This document shows positions 54,093-62,104 of a stretch of 64,000 bases of DNA, in pieces; position 1 is the stretch's first letter, and every line of letters starts with the position of its first letter. The notes beneath the pieces were generated by a model. The model saw only the letters and a program-made list of their open reading frames with translations, was not told the DNA's origin and ran no database searches. Location: contig CAWBZB010000010.1 of assembly GCA_963793105.1 (NCBI GenBank), positions 58,952-122,951 on the forward strand. Reading direction: 5' to 3'. A program made the position numbers and the translations under genes. This DNA comes from UBA10649 sp963793105 (lineage in GTDB: Bacteria; Actinomycetota; Actinomycetes; S36-B12).

Positions 54093-55055
54093 ATGGGCAA
54101 GAAGAGCAGCACCAGGCGAGGCAGCACCCCGACGACGTCCGTGGACGCGACCGACGTGCCGGTGGTCGGGATGCGGGAGCCGTGCCCCTGTGGCTCCGGC
54201 CGTCGCTACAAGGCGTGTCACGGCCGTGCGGCATCCGCCGTGTTCACGGGACCGGCGCGGCCCTTTGAGGGGCTGGCGTCGGAGTGCGACATCGTGGCGA
54301 TGCGGGAGATCGTCCCTGCGGCCACTGCGCGACTCACGCTCACCGGGGAGAACGCCGACCGGCATGTGACGCTGGTGACGGTGCTGCCGATGGCCTGGCC
54401 GGCGCTGGTGCGAGGTGACGGCTCGATCATGCTGGGAATGCAGATGAATGTCGGGTCCGGCGATGCGAGCCGCGACCTGGCCGACGTCCTGCTGGCTGCC
54501 CTCGAGGCCGCGCCGGGCGACCAGGTCGCGCTGGGCCGGGTGACCGAGGAATCACCCCGCCTGCAGGACGTGATCGACCCCGACGTCCCGCTCGAGATCA
54601 CCGTCCACGACAACTTCGAGTTCTGGGTGCAGGGGGCCGAGGAGATCGCCGACGACGTGCGCGCGTCGCTCGAGCGTGCCAGTGCGTATGCCCATCCCAC
54701 CGTGAAGCTCGAGAGCGTGCCGTCGGCCTATTGGACGCAGATGGGCGAGAAGGAGCACCTGCGCTGGGTGATGCCCCATGACGAGGAGACCCTCCTGAAC
54801 GCTCTCTCCCGACTGCACGCCGCGGGCGAGGACTCCCTCGGTGAGGGAACGCGGTTCGTCGGCATGTTCCGGGCGCAGGGGCTGGTCTGCCCGGTCTGGG
54901 ACCTCCCGCTGGGCACCGGAGCCGCCGCCGTGGAGGAGCCGGCTGCCGCCTTCGGCGAGCGCCTCGCGGCGGCGCTGGCCGACGACGCCCCGCTGACCAA
55001 CGACGAACGCCGCGCGCGGGCCGGCCTGACCACGCGCCAGGTCACCCTCCGCTAG
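54093..55055 (+). CDS. DUF5926 family protein with N-terminal SEC-C zinc motif
   Basis: Intact, 320 residues. After a basic N-terminus (MGKKSSTRRGS), MREPCPCGSGRRYKACHGR is a SEC-C zinc-binding motif (C-x-C-x8-C-H). The rest, with VAMREIVPAATARLTLTGEN, TLVTVLPMAWPALVRGDGSI, VHDNFEFWVQGAEEIADDVR and GTRFVGMFRAQGLVCPVWDL, matches the actinobacterial DUF5926 family. No catalytic motif is known to me. The gene is a widespread actinobacterial companion of GDPD and pheA genes and is probably cytoplasmic. Confidence 0.88.
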   Translation: MGKKSSTRRGSTPTTSVDATDVPVVGMREPCPCGSGRRYKACHGRAASAVFTGPARPFEGLASECDIVAMREIVPAATARLTLTGENADRHVTLVTVLPMAWPALVRGDGSIMLGMQMNVGSGDASRDLADVLLAALEAAPGDQVALGRVTEESPRLQDVIDPDVPLEITVHDNFEFWVQGAEEIADDVRASLERASAYAHPTVKLESVPSAYWTQMGEKEHLRWVMPHDEETLLNALSRLHAAGEDSLGEGTRFVGMFRAQGLVCPVWDLPLGTGAAAVEEPAAAFGERLAAALADDAPLTNDERRARAGLTTRQVTLR

Positions 55056-55073
55056 GGAGCATCTGCGAAGGCG

Positions 55074-55889
55074 CTATCCGCGCCGCGCGAGTCGCAGCGT
55101 GCGGAGCGCCTCTGCCGCGAAGACGGAATTGCCCCACACGTAGCGCCGCCCGAGCCGGCCCGGCTCGCTGGCCAGTCGGAAGGCCCACTCGAGCCCGCTG
55201 CGCTGCATCCAGGGCGGGGCCTGGGGCTTGGTTCCGGCAAGGAAGTCGAAGGCGGCCCCGACCGCCATCGCCGTGACGGGCAGGGTGTTCGCGAGCCGCC
55301 GGACCTCGGTGTCCTGTCGGGGCGTGCCGAGGCCCACCCACACGATGCTGGCCCCCGATTCACGGATGCGATCGTCCCGCTCCGTCAGCTCGGCCTGCGT
55401 CGCCGGTCGGAACGGCGGGCTCTCGACGCCGACGACGCTCGCGGAGGGGTGCTGCTCGGCGATCTGGTCGCGAAGGAGGGCGAGGGTCGCCGGCGCCCCG
55501 CCGAGCAGGTAGTGCCGCGGACTCTCCGGCGTCGACGCGTCCAGCACTCCGCGCATCACGTCGGGGCCGTAGACCCGCTCCCAGCCGTCGGCGACGTCCG
55601 GGTATGCCCGCCTTCCCACCCACGTGATGGGGACACCGTCACTGAAGACGACGTCGGCTCCGGCGAGCAGTCGCGCGTAGTCCGGATCGCTCCTGGCGAG
55701 GGCGACGTTGAAGGCGTTGCAGAAGTGCACGGCCAGCCCCGGGTGGCCCAGGTCGCCGCGTGCCACCTGCGCGGCCGCGTCGAGGACGAGTTGGATGGCC
55801 TGGGCGAGCGGCATCACGGTGAAGTCGATGCGCCCGATGCGGTGCTCACGCGGCGGCGTCAGGTCCGGTGCGTCCACATGCCCTCCCAT
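55074..55889 (-). CDS. WecG/TagA/CpsF family glycosyltransferase (GT26)
   Basis: Intact, 271 residues, ATG 55889. VHFCNAFNVALARSDPDYAR (the N-A-F-N-V/T motif with its conserved region), LLAGADVVFSDGVPITWVGR (A-D-x-x-x-x-D-G, catalytic Asp), RHYLLGGAPATLALLRDQIA, SIVWVGLGTPRQDTEVRRLA (G-L-G-x-P-x-Q-D/E) and VGAAFDFLAGTKPQAPPWMQ (F-D-F-x-A-G-x-x-x-R/Q-A-P) are the GT26 signature steps. These enzymes add ManNAc, ManNAcA or another sugar as the second residue on an undecaprenyl-PP-linked amino sugar. It stands apart from the main locus but could act with the initiating transferase at 13526. Confidence 0.92.
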   Translation of the reverse strand: MGGHVDAPDLTPPREHRIGRIDFTVMPLAQAIQLVLDAAAQVARGDLGHPGLAVHFCNAFNVALARSDPDYARLLAGADVVFSDGVPITWVGRRAYPDVADGWERVYGPDVMRGVLDASTPESPRHYLLGGAPATLALLRDQIAEQHPSASVVGVESPPFRPATQAELTERDDRIRESGASIVWVGLGTPRQDTEVRRLANTLPVTAMAVGAAFDFLAGTKPQAPPWMQRSGLEWAFRLASEPGRLGRRYVWGNSVFAAEALRTLRLARRG

Positions 55890-56516
55890 CTACGCGCGCA
55901 CGAACTCTATGGCCGTCCAGACTGCCAGCACGGTCAGGATGCCACCGGAGACGAGCCGGATCCGCCAGATGGGCACGCGGGTACGCAGCCACGACCCCGC
56001 GAGCACCGCGAGGCCTGACACGACGAGCAGCGCCGACCATGAGCCGAGGAACACCGACACCGGCTCGCCGGTGCGGGCCGCCAGTCCGGCGGTCAGGATC
56101 TGGCTCAGGTCCCCCCACTCCGCCGTGAAGAGGACGACGAAGCTGGTGACGAAGACCGTGATCGGGGACGACGCATCGAGCGCGGCGGTCCGCTCGCCGA
56201 ACTCGTCGGCCTCCTCGGAGGCCTCGGCGGCTGCGGCCGCACGCGACGTCAGGCCGCCGCGGATCATGACGACGGCTCCGACGGCGAACAGCGTGCACGT
56301 GAGGGCCAGCACGAGGCGCTGGGGGGCGAGGGCGAGCAGTCCACCGGCCGTCACCGCGATGAGGACCTGCACGGCGAAGGCGGCAGCGACCCCGAGCCAC
56401 ACCCAGATGTGCCGGAACCGGGTGGCCAGGACCAGCGTGGCGACGAACGTCTTGTCGGGCAGTTCAGCCGGGAAGATCAGCGCGAACGTGGTGAGGACGA
56501 TGGCGACATCGATCAT
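55890..56516 (-). CDS. TMEM165/GDT1 family (UPF0016) cation transporter
   Basis: Intact, 208 residues and six membrane helices in two repeats. Each repeat has the family's signature: FPAELPDKTFVATLVLATRF (E-x-P-D-K-T) near residue 18 and LFTAEWGDLSQILTAGLAAR (E-W-G-D-x-S/T) near residue 129. GDT1 proteins move Mn2+ or Ca2+ across membranes. In eukaryotes TMEM165 feeds Mn2+ to Golgi glycosyltransferases. Its ATG at 56516 overlaps the stop of the channel-like gene (ATGA), and its stop touches the WecG start, so the three genes are one transcript. Confidence 0.92.
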   Translation of the reverse strand: MIDVAIVLTTFALIFPAELPDKTFVATLVLATRFRHIWVWLGVAAAFAVQVLIAVTAGGLLALAPQRLVLALTCTLFAVGAVVMIRGGLTSRAAAAAEASEEADEFGERTAALDASSPITVFVTSFVVLFTAEWGDLSQILTAGLAARTGEPVSVFLGSWSALLVVSGLAVLAGSWLRTRVPIWRIRLVSGGILTVLAVWTAIEFVRA

Positions 56517-57859
56517 GCCGGTGAGGTTCCGGCCGCCTCGTCACCCTCCACCGCCGGGTCGTCCGGGTGCTCGTCCAGGATCTCAACCGCGGCCGGCAGC
56601 AGGTCCACCGCGAGGTTGGGCCAGACCGTCGGCGTGGGGATCCGGCGATCCCCGGACCACGGTGCCGGGGTCGCGTCCAGGATCCGGCACAGCTCGAGGG
56701 CAGCGAACTCGTAGCGCCCTCGGGCGGCCTGGAACTGCGTCCAGGCCTGGTCCAGCTCCCGGTCGATCGGGAAGCCGGAGCGCTCCAGGATGTCGACTGC
56801 CTTGTCGAAGTCGGAGCGAGTGATCGTCAGCCCCTCGCGCTCTCCCCGGCCGAGGGCCTCGACTGCCGCCGCGTCGAGACCGGTCATCGCGTCCCGGTCG
56901 GCCGCCAGCTCGACCGCGATCATCTTCCGCGTCCACCCGGGCAGGTCGGTCTCGACGGTCTCGGCCGCGGGACGGGTGCCTTCGAAGGCCCCGTGGAATC
57001 CGATCCGCGGCTTCCACGAGCGATGCTGCGAGACGATGACGTACAGCACCTCGAACGACTGTCCGCCCTGGACGAGGAGTCGGTAGGCGCCGGTCTTCTC
57101 CAGCGTGTGGTTGAGCGAGATCTGCAGGGCCGCGGCGTCCATGACCGCCAGAAGTGCCACGGCATAGTGACGCATCGCCTGGGCGGAGCGGACTCGGATG
57201 AGCACGGGGTAGGTCAGGTGCGTCATCCGCAGTCGGGAGGAGACCTCTGCCCACTTCTGGAACTCATCGGAGATCGTCGGCAGGTTGTCGGAGAGCGTGT
57301 AGCGCGACAGCAGTTCGACGCCCCAGGAGGGCTCCCCGGCCGACACGCTGAGCGTGGTGACGTCGACCTCGCGATCGAGGTAGGCCGAGTAGATGGTCGG
57401 CAGGAAGCCGATCATGAGCGCGATCACGATGGGGCCGGTCGCGGCCGCGAAGAAGTCGATGATCGTCTGGTCCTCGGTGTTGACGGCCGCGAAGCCGAGC
57501 GTCAGCAGGCTCGAGCCCGACTGCCGCATGGAGTCGCCGAGGTCCTGGCCGCCGATCCCGTAGAGGAGCAGCCCGTATGCGACCAGGTAGAGCACGAGCC
57601 AGGTGATGAGCTGGAGCAGGATGGTCGTCGGTCCGGCCCAGGCGAGGATGGCGTCCCGAGCCGGGTACTCCTTGCGCAGGCGGGCCAGGCCGTTCGCGGA
57701 GGCATTGACGGCCCGGGCCACGGTGTCACTGATGATCGAACGCAGGGACCGGGGGATGACGACGGTTCGCAGCAGGCTGATCGTGTTGGCCACCAGCAGG
57801 AACAGCCCGAAGAGGGAGGCTGCCCCCCTGGAGAGCACGTCCGCGACGAGTTGCGACAC
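56513..57859 (-). CDS. membrane protein with potassium-channel-like pore region and large cytoplasmic domain
   Basis: Intact, 448 residues, GTG 57859. Helices at about residues 10-33, 74-100 and 137-160. Between the last two lies QSGSSLLTLGFAAVNTEDQT, a re-entrant loop with T-L-G-F where K+ channels have T-V-G-Y/F, followed by a last helix TGPIVIALMIGFLPTIYSAY. Residues 165-448 are soluble and helical (LLSRYTLSDNLPTISDEFQK, THLTYPVLIRVRSAQAMRHY, FDKAVDILERSGFPIDRELD). It would be a gated ion channel or a membrane-anchored enzyme; I do not recognise an annotated family. Coupled to GDT1. Confidence 0.6.
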   Translation of the reverse strand: MSQLVADVLSRGAASLFGLFLLVANTISLLRTVVIPRSLRSIISDTVARAVNASANGLARLRKEYPARDAILAWAGPTTILLQLITWLVLYLVAYGLLLYGIGGQDLGDSMRQSGSSLLTLGFAAVNTEDQTIIDFFAAATGPIVIALMIGFLPTIYSAYLDREVDVTTLSVSAGEPSWGVELLSRYTLSDNLPTISDEFQKWAEVSSRLRMTHLTYPVLIRVRSAQAMRHYAVALLAVMDAAALQISLNHTLEKTGAYRLLVQGGQSFEVLYVIVSQHRSWKPRIGFHGAFEGTRPAAETVETDLPGWTRKMIAVELAADRDAMTGLDAAAVEALGRGEREGLTITRSDFDKAVDILERSGFPIDRELDQAWTQFQAARGRYEFAALELCRILDATPAPWSGDRRIPTPTVWPNLAVDLLPAAVEILDEHPDDPAVEGDEAAGTSPA

Positions 57860-57885
57860 CCGCAGATGGTCCCATACCGGCCGAC

Positions 57886-57891
57886 TACGCT
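57886..57891 (+). promoter_or_regulatory. leaderless -10 box of the DUF4446-pheA-rmlB transcript
   Basis: TACGCT six bases before GTG 57898, in the 38-base gap to the divergent channel-like gene. Confidence 0.55.
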
Positions 57892-57897
57892 CTGGGT

Positions 57898-58389
57898 GTG
57901 ACTTCTGACCCCCAGACGGCGCTGATCCTCGCCCTCGTCGGCATCATCGTGGGAGTCGTCGGCGTGGCGCTGGGGGCGGTTGCGTTCACCCGGCTGGGCC
58001 GTCTGCACCGTTCGTACGCGCTGCTGCAGGCGGCGGAGGGGCGGGAGACCATTGTCGACGTCATGGGCCGGACCCGTGAGGAGTTCGGCGAGCTTCGGGA
58101 CGAGGTGCTCCGTCTCGACTCCGTCCTGGCTGCCACCCGGCGCGACCTCGCGGCGGCGCTGCGCCACGTCTCCGTGGTGCGGTATGACGCCTTCGGCGAC
58201 ATGGGCGGTCGGTTCTCGTTCTCCGCCGCCCTGCTCGACGATGCCGGTGACGGGCTCGTCATCACCTCGATCCACGCGCGCAGCGAGACGCGCACCTACC
58301 TCAAGGGACTGTCGGCGGGGGACAGCGACATCACGCTCTCGCCTGAGGAGCTCCAGGCCGTGCGCATCGCCCGTGGGGTCGAGTCATGA
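57898..58389 (+). CDS. DUF4446 family membrane-anchored protein
   Basis: Intact, 163 residues, GTG 57898. One N-terminal helix (LILALVGIIVGVVGVALGAV), a coiled-coil stretch (EEFGELRDEVLRLDSVLAAT), then the DUF4446 core VVRYDAFGDMGGRFSFSAAL, LDDAGDGLVITSIHARSETR and TYLKGLSAGDSDITLSPEEL. Function unknown. Conserved beside pheA/serS in actinobacteria and near spore/wall genes in Firmicutes. Its TGA overlaps the pheA ATG (ATGA). Confidence 0.9.
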   Translation: MTSDPQTALILALVGIIVGVVGVALGAVAFTRLGRLHRSYALLQAAEGRETIVDVMGRTREEFGELRDEVLRLDSVLAATRRDLAAALRHVSVVRYDAFGDMGGRFSFSAALLDDAGDGLVITSIHARSETRTYLKGLSAGDSDITLSPEELQAVRIARGVES

Positions 58390-59318
58390 GTCCTCGACGC
58401 GTCGCCTACCTCGGCCCGAGCGGCTCCTTCTGCGGAGCGGCGGCGGTCGAGCTCACATCCGAACGCGACGTCGAGCTGATCCCGTCCGTCTCCGTGCAGA
58501 CGGTCCTGGATGCCGCCCGCGACGGCTCGGTTGACGAGGCGCTTGTCCCGATCGAGAACTCCGTCGAGGGCTCGGTGTCGGTGACCCTGGATGAGCTCGC
58601 GAACGGCAAGCGACTGGTGATCGTGGACGAAGTGGTCATCCCGGTGCGCTTCGCCCTCATGGCGCGTCCGGGCACCCGGATGTCCGATGTGGGGCGGCTC
58701 GCGACCCACCCCCATGCGCAGGCACAGGTGCGTCAGTGGCTGGCCGCGAACCTACCCGACGCGTCGGTGATCCCGGCCATGTCGACGGCCGCTGCAGCCG
58801 CTGCGCTCCTCGAGGAGCCGCCGCCCTTCGAGGCCGCGGTCGCCCAGCGCATCGCTGCGGAGATCTACGGCCTGGACGTGCTCGCGGACGACATCCAGGA
58901 CACTGATGACGCGACGACCCGGTTCGTGCTCGTTCGGCTGCCCGGGGAGATCCCGCCGCCCACCGGAGCGGACAAGACCACGCTCAGCCTGTACATGCGG
59001 CAGGACGAGCCGGGCGCCCTCCTCGCCATCCTCACCGAGTTCGCGGTGCGCGGCGTCAACATGACCCGCATCGAGTCGCGGCCGACCCGTAAGGCACTCG
59101 GCGACTACTACTTCAGCGTGGACATCGAGGGACATGTCGCCGACGCCCGGGTGTCCGAGGCCCTGATGGGGCTGCACCGGATCTGCCTCGATGTGCGCTT
59201 CCTCGGCTCCTATGCGCGCCATGACGGCAAGCAGCCGGTCCTGCGCACCGGGGTCACGGACACCGACTTCGCCGACGCCCGCCAGTGGCTCGACCGATTG
59301 AAGGAGAGCAAGCAGTGA
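58386..59318 (+). CDS. pheA: prephenate dehydratase
   Basis: Intact, 310 residues. Converts prephenate to phenylpyruvate in phenylalanine synthesis. RVAYLGPSGSFCGAAAVELT (G-P-x-G-S-F), VDEALVPIENSVEGSVSVTL (P-I-E-N-S-x-E-G-S-V), TRMSDVGRLATHPHAQAQVR, and DTDDATTRFVLVRLPGE with the catalytic T-R-F. The C-terminal ACT domain has LYMRQDEPGALLAILTEFAV (GALL) and GVNMTRIESRPTRKALGDYY (E-S-R-P), the phenylalanine-feedback sites. A separate chorismate mutase domain is absent. Overlaps the DUF4446 gene and rmlB by four bases each. Confidence 0.96.
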   Translation: MSPRRVAYLGPSGSFCGAAAVELTSERDVELIPSVSVQTVLDAARDGSVDEALVPIENSVEGSVSVTLDELANGKRLVIVDEVVIPVRFALMARPGTRMSDVGRLATHPHAQAQVRQWLAANLPDASVIPAMSTAAAAAALLEEPPPFEAAVAQRIAAEIYGLDVLADDIQDTDDATTRFVLVRLPGEIPPPTGADKTTLSLYMRQDEPGALLAILTEFAVRGVNMTRIESRPTRKALGDYYFSVDIEGHVADARVSEALMGLHRICLDVRFLGSYARHDGKQPVLRTGVTDTDFADARQWLDRLKESKQ

Positions 59319-60295
59319 GGTACTTCGTCACCGGAGCCGCGGGCTTCATCGGATCGCACTTCGTGCGCGAGCTCATGTCGGGCGCCTACGGAGTCGAGCC
59401 GACGGGGGTGACGGTCTACGACAAGCTCACGTACGCGGGCAACCTCGAGAACCTAGTGTCCGTGTCGACCGATCCGCGGTTCACGTTCGTCCAGGGCGAC
59501 ATCTGCGACGGAGACCTGCTCGACCAGGTCCTGCCCGGCCACGACGTCGTCGTCAACTTCGCAGCGGAGACCCACGTCGACCGCTCGATCCACGGTCCGC
59601 AGGACTTCATCGTGACCAATGTCGTCGGCACCCAGACCCTTCTGGACGCGTGCCTGCGGCACGGCATCCCGCGCACCGTGCACATCGGCACCGATGAGGT
59701 GTACGGCTCGATCGACGAGGGCTCGTGGGACGAGAACGAGCCGCTCCAGCCGAACTCCCCGTACTCGGCAGCGAAGGCGGCCGCGGAACTGCTGGTCCGT
59801 GCGTACTTCGTGACCTACGGACTGAACGTCTCGAGCACCCGGTGCTCCAACAACTACGGGCCATACCAGTTCCCGGAGAAGGTCATCCCGCTGTTCGTCA
59901 CGAACCTCATCGACGGCGGGAAGGTGCCGTTGTACGGCGATGGGATGAACGTGCGGGACTGGCTGCACGTCGACGACCACTGCCGCGGGATCGCGCTGGT
60001 GGTCGAGAAGGGCGAGCCAGGCGAGAGCTACAACATCGGCGGAGGACTCGAGCTCACCAACCGGGAGCTCACCGAGCGCGTGCTGGCCGTCATGGGCGCG
60101 ACGTGGGCGTCGGTCCTGCCGGTGGAGGATCGCAAGGGCCATGACCGCCGCTACTCGGTGAACGACGGCAAGCTCCGGGCACTGGGCTACGCGCCGCAGC
60201 ATCGTTTCGAGGACGGCCTCGCCGAGACCGTCACCTGGTACCGCGAGAACGAGGCCTGGTGGCGTCCGCTCAAGGCCAAGGCCGCGATCGGCTGA
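59315..60295 (+). CDS. rmlB: dTDP-glucose 4,6-dehydratase
   Basis: Intact, 326 residues; GTG 59315 overlapping the pheA stop as GTGA. RYFVTGAAGFIGSHFVRELM (NAD loop), GHDVVVNFAAETHVDRSIHG (F-A-A-E-S/T-H-V-D-R-S-I), TVHIGTDEVYGSIDEGSWDE (T-D-E catalytic acids), PNSPYSAAKAAAELLVRAYF (Y-x-x-x-K), TRCSNNYGPYQFPEKVIPLF and GDGMNVRDWLHVDDHCRGIA. This is the full RmlB signature. Makes dTDP-4-keto-6-deoxyglucose for L-rhamnose and other deoxysugars. rmlA and rmlC were not found in the window. Confidence 0.96.
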   Translation: MRYFVTGAAGFIGSHFVRELMSGAYGVEPTGVTVYDKLTYAGNLENLVSVSTDPRFTFVQGDICDGDLLDQVLPGHDVVVNFAAETHVDRSIHGPQDFIVTNVVGTQTLLDACLRHGIPRTVHIGTDEVYGSIDEGSWDENEPLQPNSPYSAAKAAAELLVRAYFVTYGLNVSSTRCSNNYGPYQFPEKVIPLFVTNLIDGGKVPLYGDGMNVRDWLHVDDHCRGIALVVEKGEPGESYNIGGGLELTNRELTERVLAVMGATWASVLPVEDRKGHDRRYSVNDGKLRALGYAPQHRFEDGLAETVTWYRENEAWWRPLKAKAAIG

Positions 60296-60299
60296 CGCA

Positions 60300-60316
60300 C
60301 CCCACCCCCCCACCCC
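60300..60316 (-). other. G-quadruplex-capable tract between rmlB and rmlD
   Basis: The plus strand reads CCCCACCCCCCCACCCC. The minus strand therefore has G4, G7 and G4 runs separated by single T bases, and the G7 run can serve as two G3 tracts with a one-base loop, giving the four tracts needed for a compact quadruplex. It ends three bases before the 58-bp palindrome. Confidence 0.55.
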
Positions 60317-60318
60317 GC

Positions 60319-60376
60319 CGAGTGGCCAGTTGTTGCGGTGGAAACCGCGGTTTCCACCGCAACAACTGGCCACTCG
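60319..60376. repeat. 58-bp perfect palindrome in the rmlB-rmlD gap
   Basis: Every base from 60319 to 60347 is complementary to its mirror base down to 60376; the centre is CCGCGG at 60345-60350. The left arm contains AGTGGCCAGTTGTTGCGGTG and the right arm its reverse complement, with no loop. In RNA it would form a 27-28-bp stem with a minimal loop; in DNA it could extrude as a cruciform. There is no T run after it, so it is not a textbook intrinsic terminator, but it could stop or slow transcription between rmlB and rmlD. No copy elsewhere in the window was noticed. Confidence 0.95.
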
Positions 60377-60412
60377 CGCAGGTGGGACAGGGAGTGCTGA
60401 GAGAGTAGGGCC

Positions 60413-61276
60413 ATGCGCGTTCTCGTGATCGGCTGCAACGGTCAGCTCGGCTCCGCTCTGATGGACGTGCTCGGCCGCGATGACGACGTCACGGTGTTCG
60501 GCGTCGACTACCCGGACATCGACATCACGAATCCCGATTCCGTGGCAGCGGTCTTCGCGGACGTCACGCCCGACGCCGTGGTCAACTGCGCTGCCTACAC
60601 CGCCGTCGACGAGGCAGAGGAGCATGAGGACGCGGCTCTGAGGGTCAACGGTCTCGGCCCGAGGATCGTCGCGGAGGCGTGCGGCGAGGCCGGGGCCTGG
60701 CTCGTTCACGTCTCGACCGACTACGTGTTCGACGGCTCCGCCACCACTCCCTACGCCGAGAACGCCGAGCCGTCGCCGGCGTCCGCCTACGGACGCACCA
60801 AGCTCGCCGGGGATCGAGCAGTGCAGGAACTACTGCCGGACTCGCACTACCTCGTGCGCACCGCGTGGCTGTACGGCTTGCAGGGGAACAACTTCGTCAA
60901 GACGATGCTGCGGTTGGAGCGGGAGCGCGACACGGTCTCCGTGGTGACCGACCAGCGAGGCCAGCCGACCTACGCCGGCGATCTGGCCGAGCAGATCGCA
61001 CTCCTGCTCGTCCGGCATCCGGCGCCGGGCACGTACCACGGCACCAACTCCGGCGAGGTGTCCTGGCACGGCTTCACGCGCGAGATCTTCCGGCTGGCGG
61101 GCGCGGATCCGGATCGCGTTCTCCCCACCACGTCGGCGGATTTCGTCCGGCCGGCAGCCCGGCCGGCCTACTCCGTGCTCGGCCACGACCGCTGGCCCGA
61201 GCAGGGGCTTCCGGAGATGCGCCCGTGGCTCGAGGCGCTCGAGGCCGCGTTCGCCGACGGAATCGGCGCTCGCTAG
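60413..61276 (+). CDS. rmlD: dTDP-4-dehydrorhamnose reductase
   Basis: Intact, 287 residues, ATG 60413. MRVLVIGCNGQLGSALMDVL (N-G-Q-L-G), DIDITNPDSVAAVFADVTPD, AVVNCAAYTAVDEAEEHEDA (N-x-A-A-Y-T-A-V-D-x-A-E), WLVHVSTDYVFDGSATTPYA (S-T-D-Y-V-F-D-G), PASAYGRTKLAGDRAVQELL (Y-G-x-T-K) and VVTDQRGQPTYAGDLAEQIA. All are RmlD landmarks. Completes dTDP-L-rhamnose. Separated from rmlB by the palindrome, so it may be transcribed or regulated apart from it. Confidence 0.95.
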   Translation: MRVLVIGCNGQLGSALMDVLGRDDDVTVFGVDYPDIDITNPDSVAAVFADVTPDAVVNCAAYTAVDEAEEHEDAALRVNGLGPRIVAEACGEAGAWLVHVSTDYVFDGSATTPYAENAEPSPASAYGRTKLAGDRAVQELLPDSHYLVRTAWLYGLQGNNFVKTMLRLERERDTVSVVTDQRGQPTYAGDLAEQIALLLVRHPAPGTYHGTNSGEVSWHGFTREIFRLAGADPDRVLPTTSADFVRPAARPAYSVLGHDRWPEQGLPEMRPWLEALEAAFADGIGAR

Positions 61277-61294
61277 CCCAATGAGTGCGGGGGG

Positions 61295-62104
61295 CTAGGG
61301 CAGGACGATCGCGTCGAGCACGTCGGCCACGCCCTGGCCCGGAACGCCGCTGGTGACGGTGTCGGCGGCCTCCTTGACGGAGTCGGGCGCGGAGTCCATC
61401 GCCACCCCGAGGCCGGCCCATCGCAGCATCGCCGTGTCGTTCCACGAGTCGCCGATGGCCAGCGTCAGGGCGGGATCGTAGCCGCGTCGCTCGCACAGCC
61501 GCTGCAGCATCGTCGCCTTGTTGACACCACGCGGACCCACGTCCATCCAGGCGACGTCGCCGATGCCGTAGATGACCGACTCGTAGCCGAGCTTCTCGAC
61601 GACCGGTCCGAAGCCGGTCTCCGCGTGCTCCTCGCTGCGCACCACGATCCGCACGATCGGCTCGTCGAGCAGATGCTCGAAGGGCACCTCGCGCACGGAC
61701 AGGGCCAGCGGCCCCGTGGCGAACATGTGCGTCGTGCGGAACATCCCCGACACGTCCTCCACGGCGTACACGGCGTCCGGCAGGTGCTCGATGAGCTCCT
61801 CCAGGACTGGTCGCGGGTTGAAGGTGACCGACTCCACCGTGTGCTCGGTGTCGACGCTGACCAGCAGCGCGCCGTTGCTGCACACGACGAGGTCGTCGAT
61901 GCCCGCCGCGCGCGCGACCGGCACGGTGGTGGACGGCGTGCGCCCCGTGGCGATCGACACGGCGATGCCGGCGGCCCGCACCCGCTCGATCGACTCCACG
62001 ACGCGCTCCTCGACCGCGCCGAGGTACGCAACGAGGGTGTCGTCGACATCGAGAGCGATCAGGGACGGGACGAAGCCGTCCGGGATGACGGGTGCCGGGC
62101 TCAT
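61295..62104 (-). CDS. HAD-IIB (Cof-type) phosphatase
   Basis: Intact, 269 residues, ATG 62104 overlapping the serS stop (ATGA). PSLIALDVDDTLVAYLGAVE (motif I D-V-D-D-T-L), AVSIATGRTPSTTVPVARAA (motif II), LVVCSNGALLVSVDTEHTVE (S-N-G-A), DVGPRGVNKATMLQRLCERR (motif III Lys) and LTLAIGDSWNDTAMLRWAGL (motif IV G-D-x-x-N-D). The C2-cap type II architecture is that of Cof/YidA sugar-phosphate phosphatases. Co-transcribed with serS, as in many actinobacteria; substrate unknown. Confidence 0.92.
   Translation of the reverse strand: MSPAPVIPDGFVPSLIALDVDDTLVAYLGAVEERVVESIERVRAAGIAVSIATGRTPSTTVPVARAAGIDDLVVCSNGALLVSVDTEHTVESVTFNPRPVLEELIEHLPDAVYAVEDVSGMFRTTHMFATGPLALSVREVPFEHLLDEPIVRIVVRSEEHAETGFGPVVEKLGYESVIYGIGDVAWMDVGPRGVNKATMLQRLCERRGYDPALTLAIGDSWNDTAMLRWAGLGVAMDSAPDSVKEAADTVTSGVPGQGVADVLDAIVLP

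Noticed and set aside
51903..54365. 820-residue minus-strand frame and similar long frames in 55-59 kb
   Set aside because: They run antisense across several genes with intact conserved motifs. Their Arg/Gly/His-rich composition is what reverse frames of G+C-rich genes give.
60319..60376. The palindrome as a standard rho-independent terminator
   Set aside because: There is no loop and no T run on either side. The downstream sequence is G/C rich.
60296..60412. tRNA or small RNA gene between rmlB and rmlD
   Set aside because: No cloverleaf or conserved tRNA bases; the gap is filled by the C-rich tract and the palindrome.
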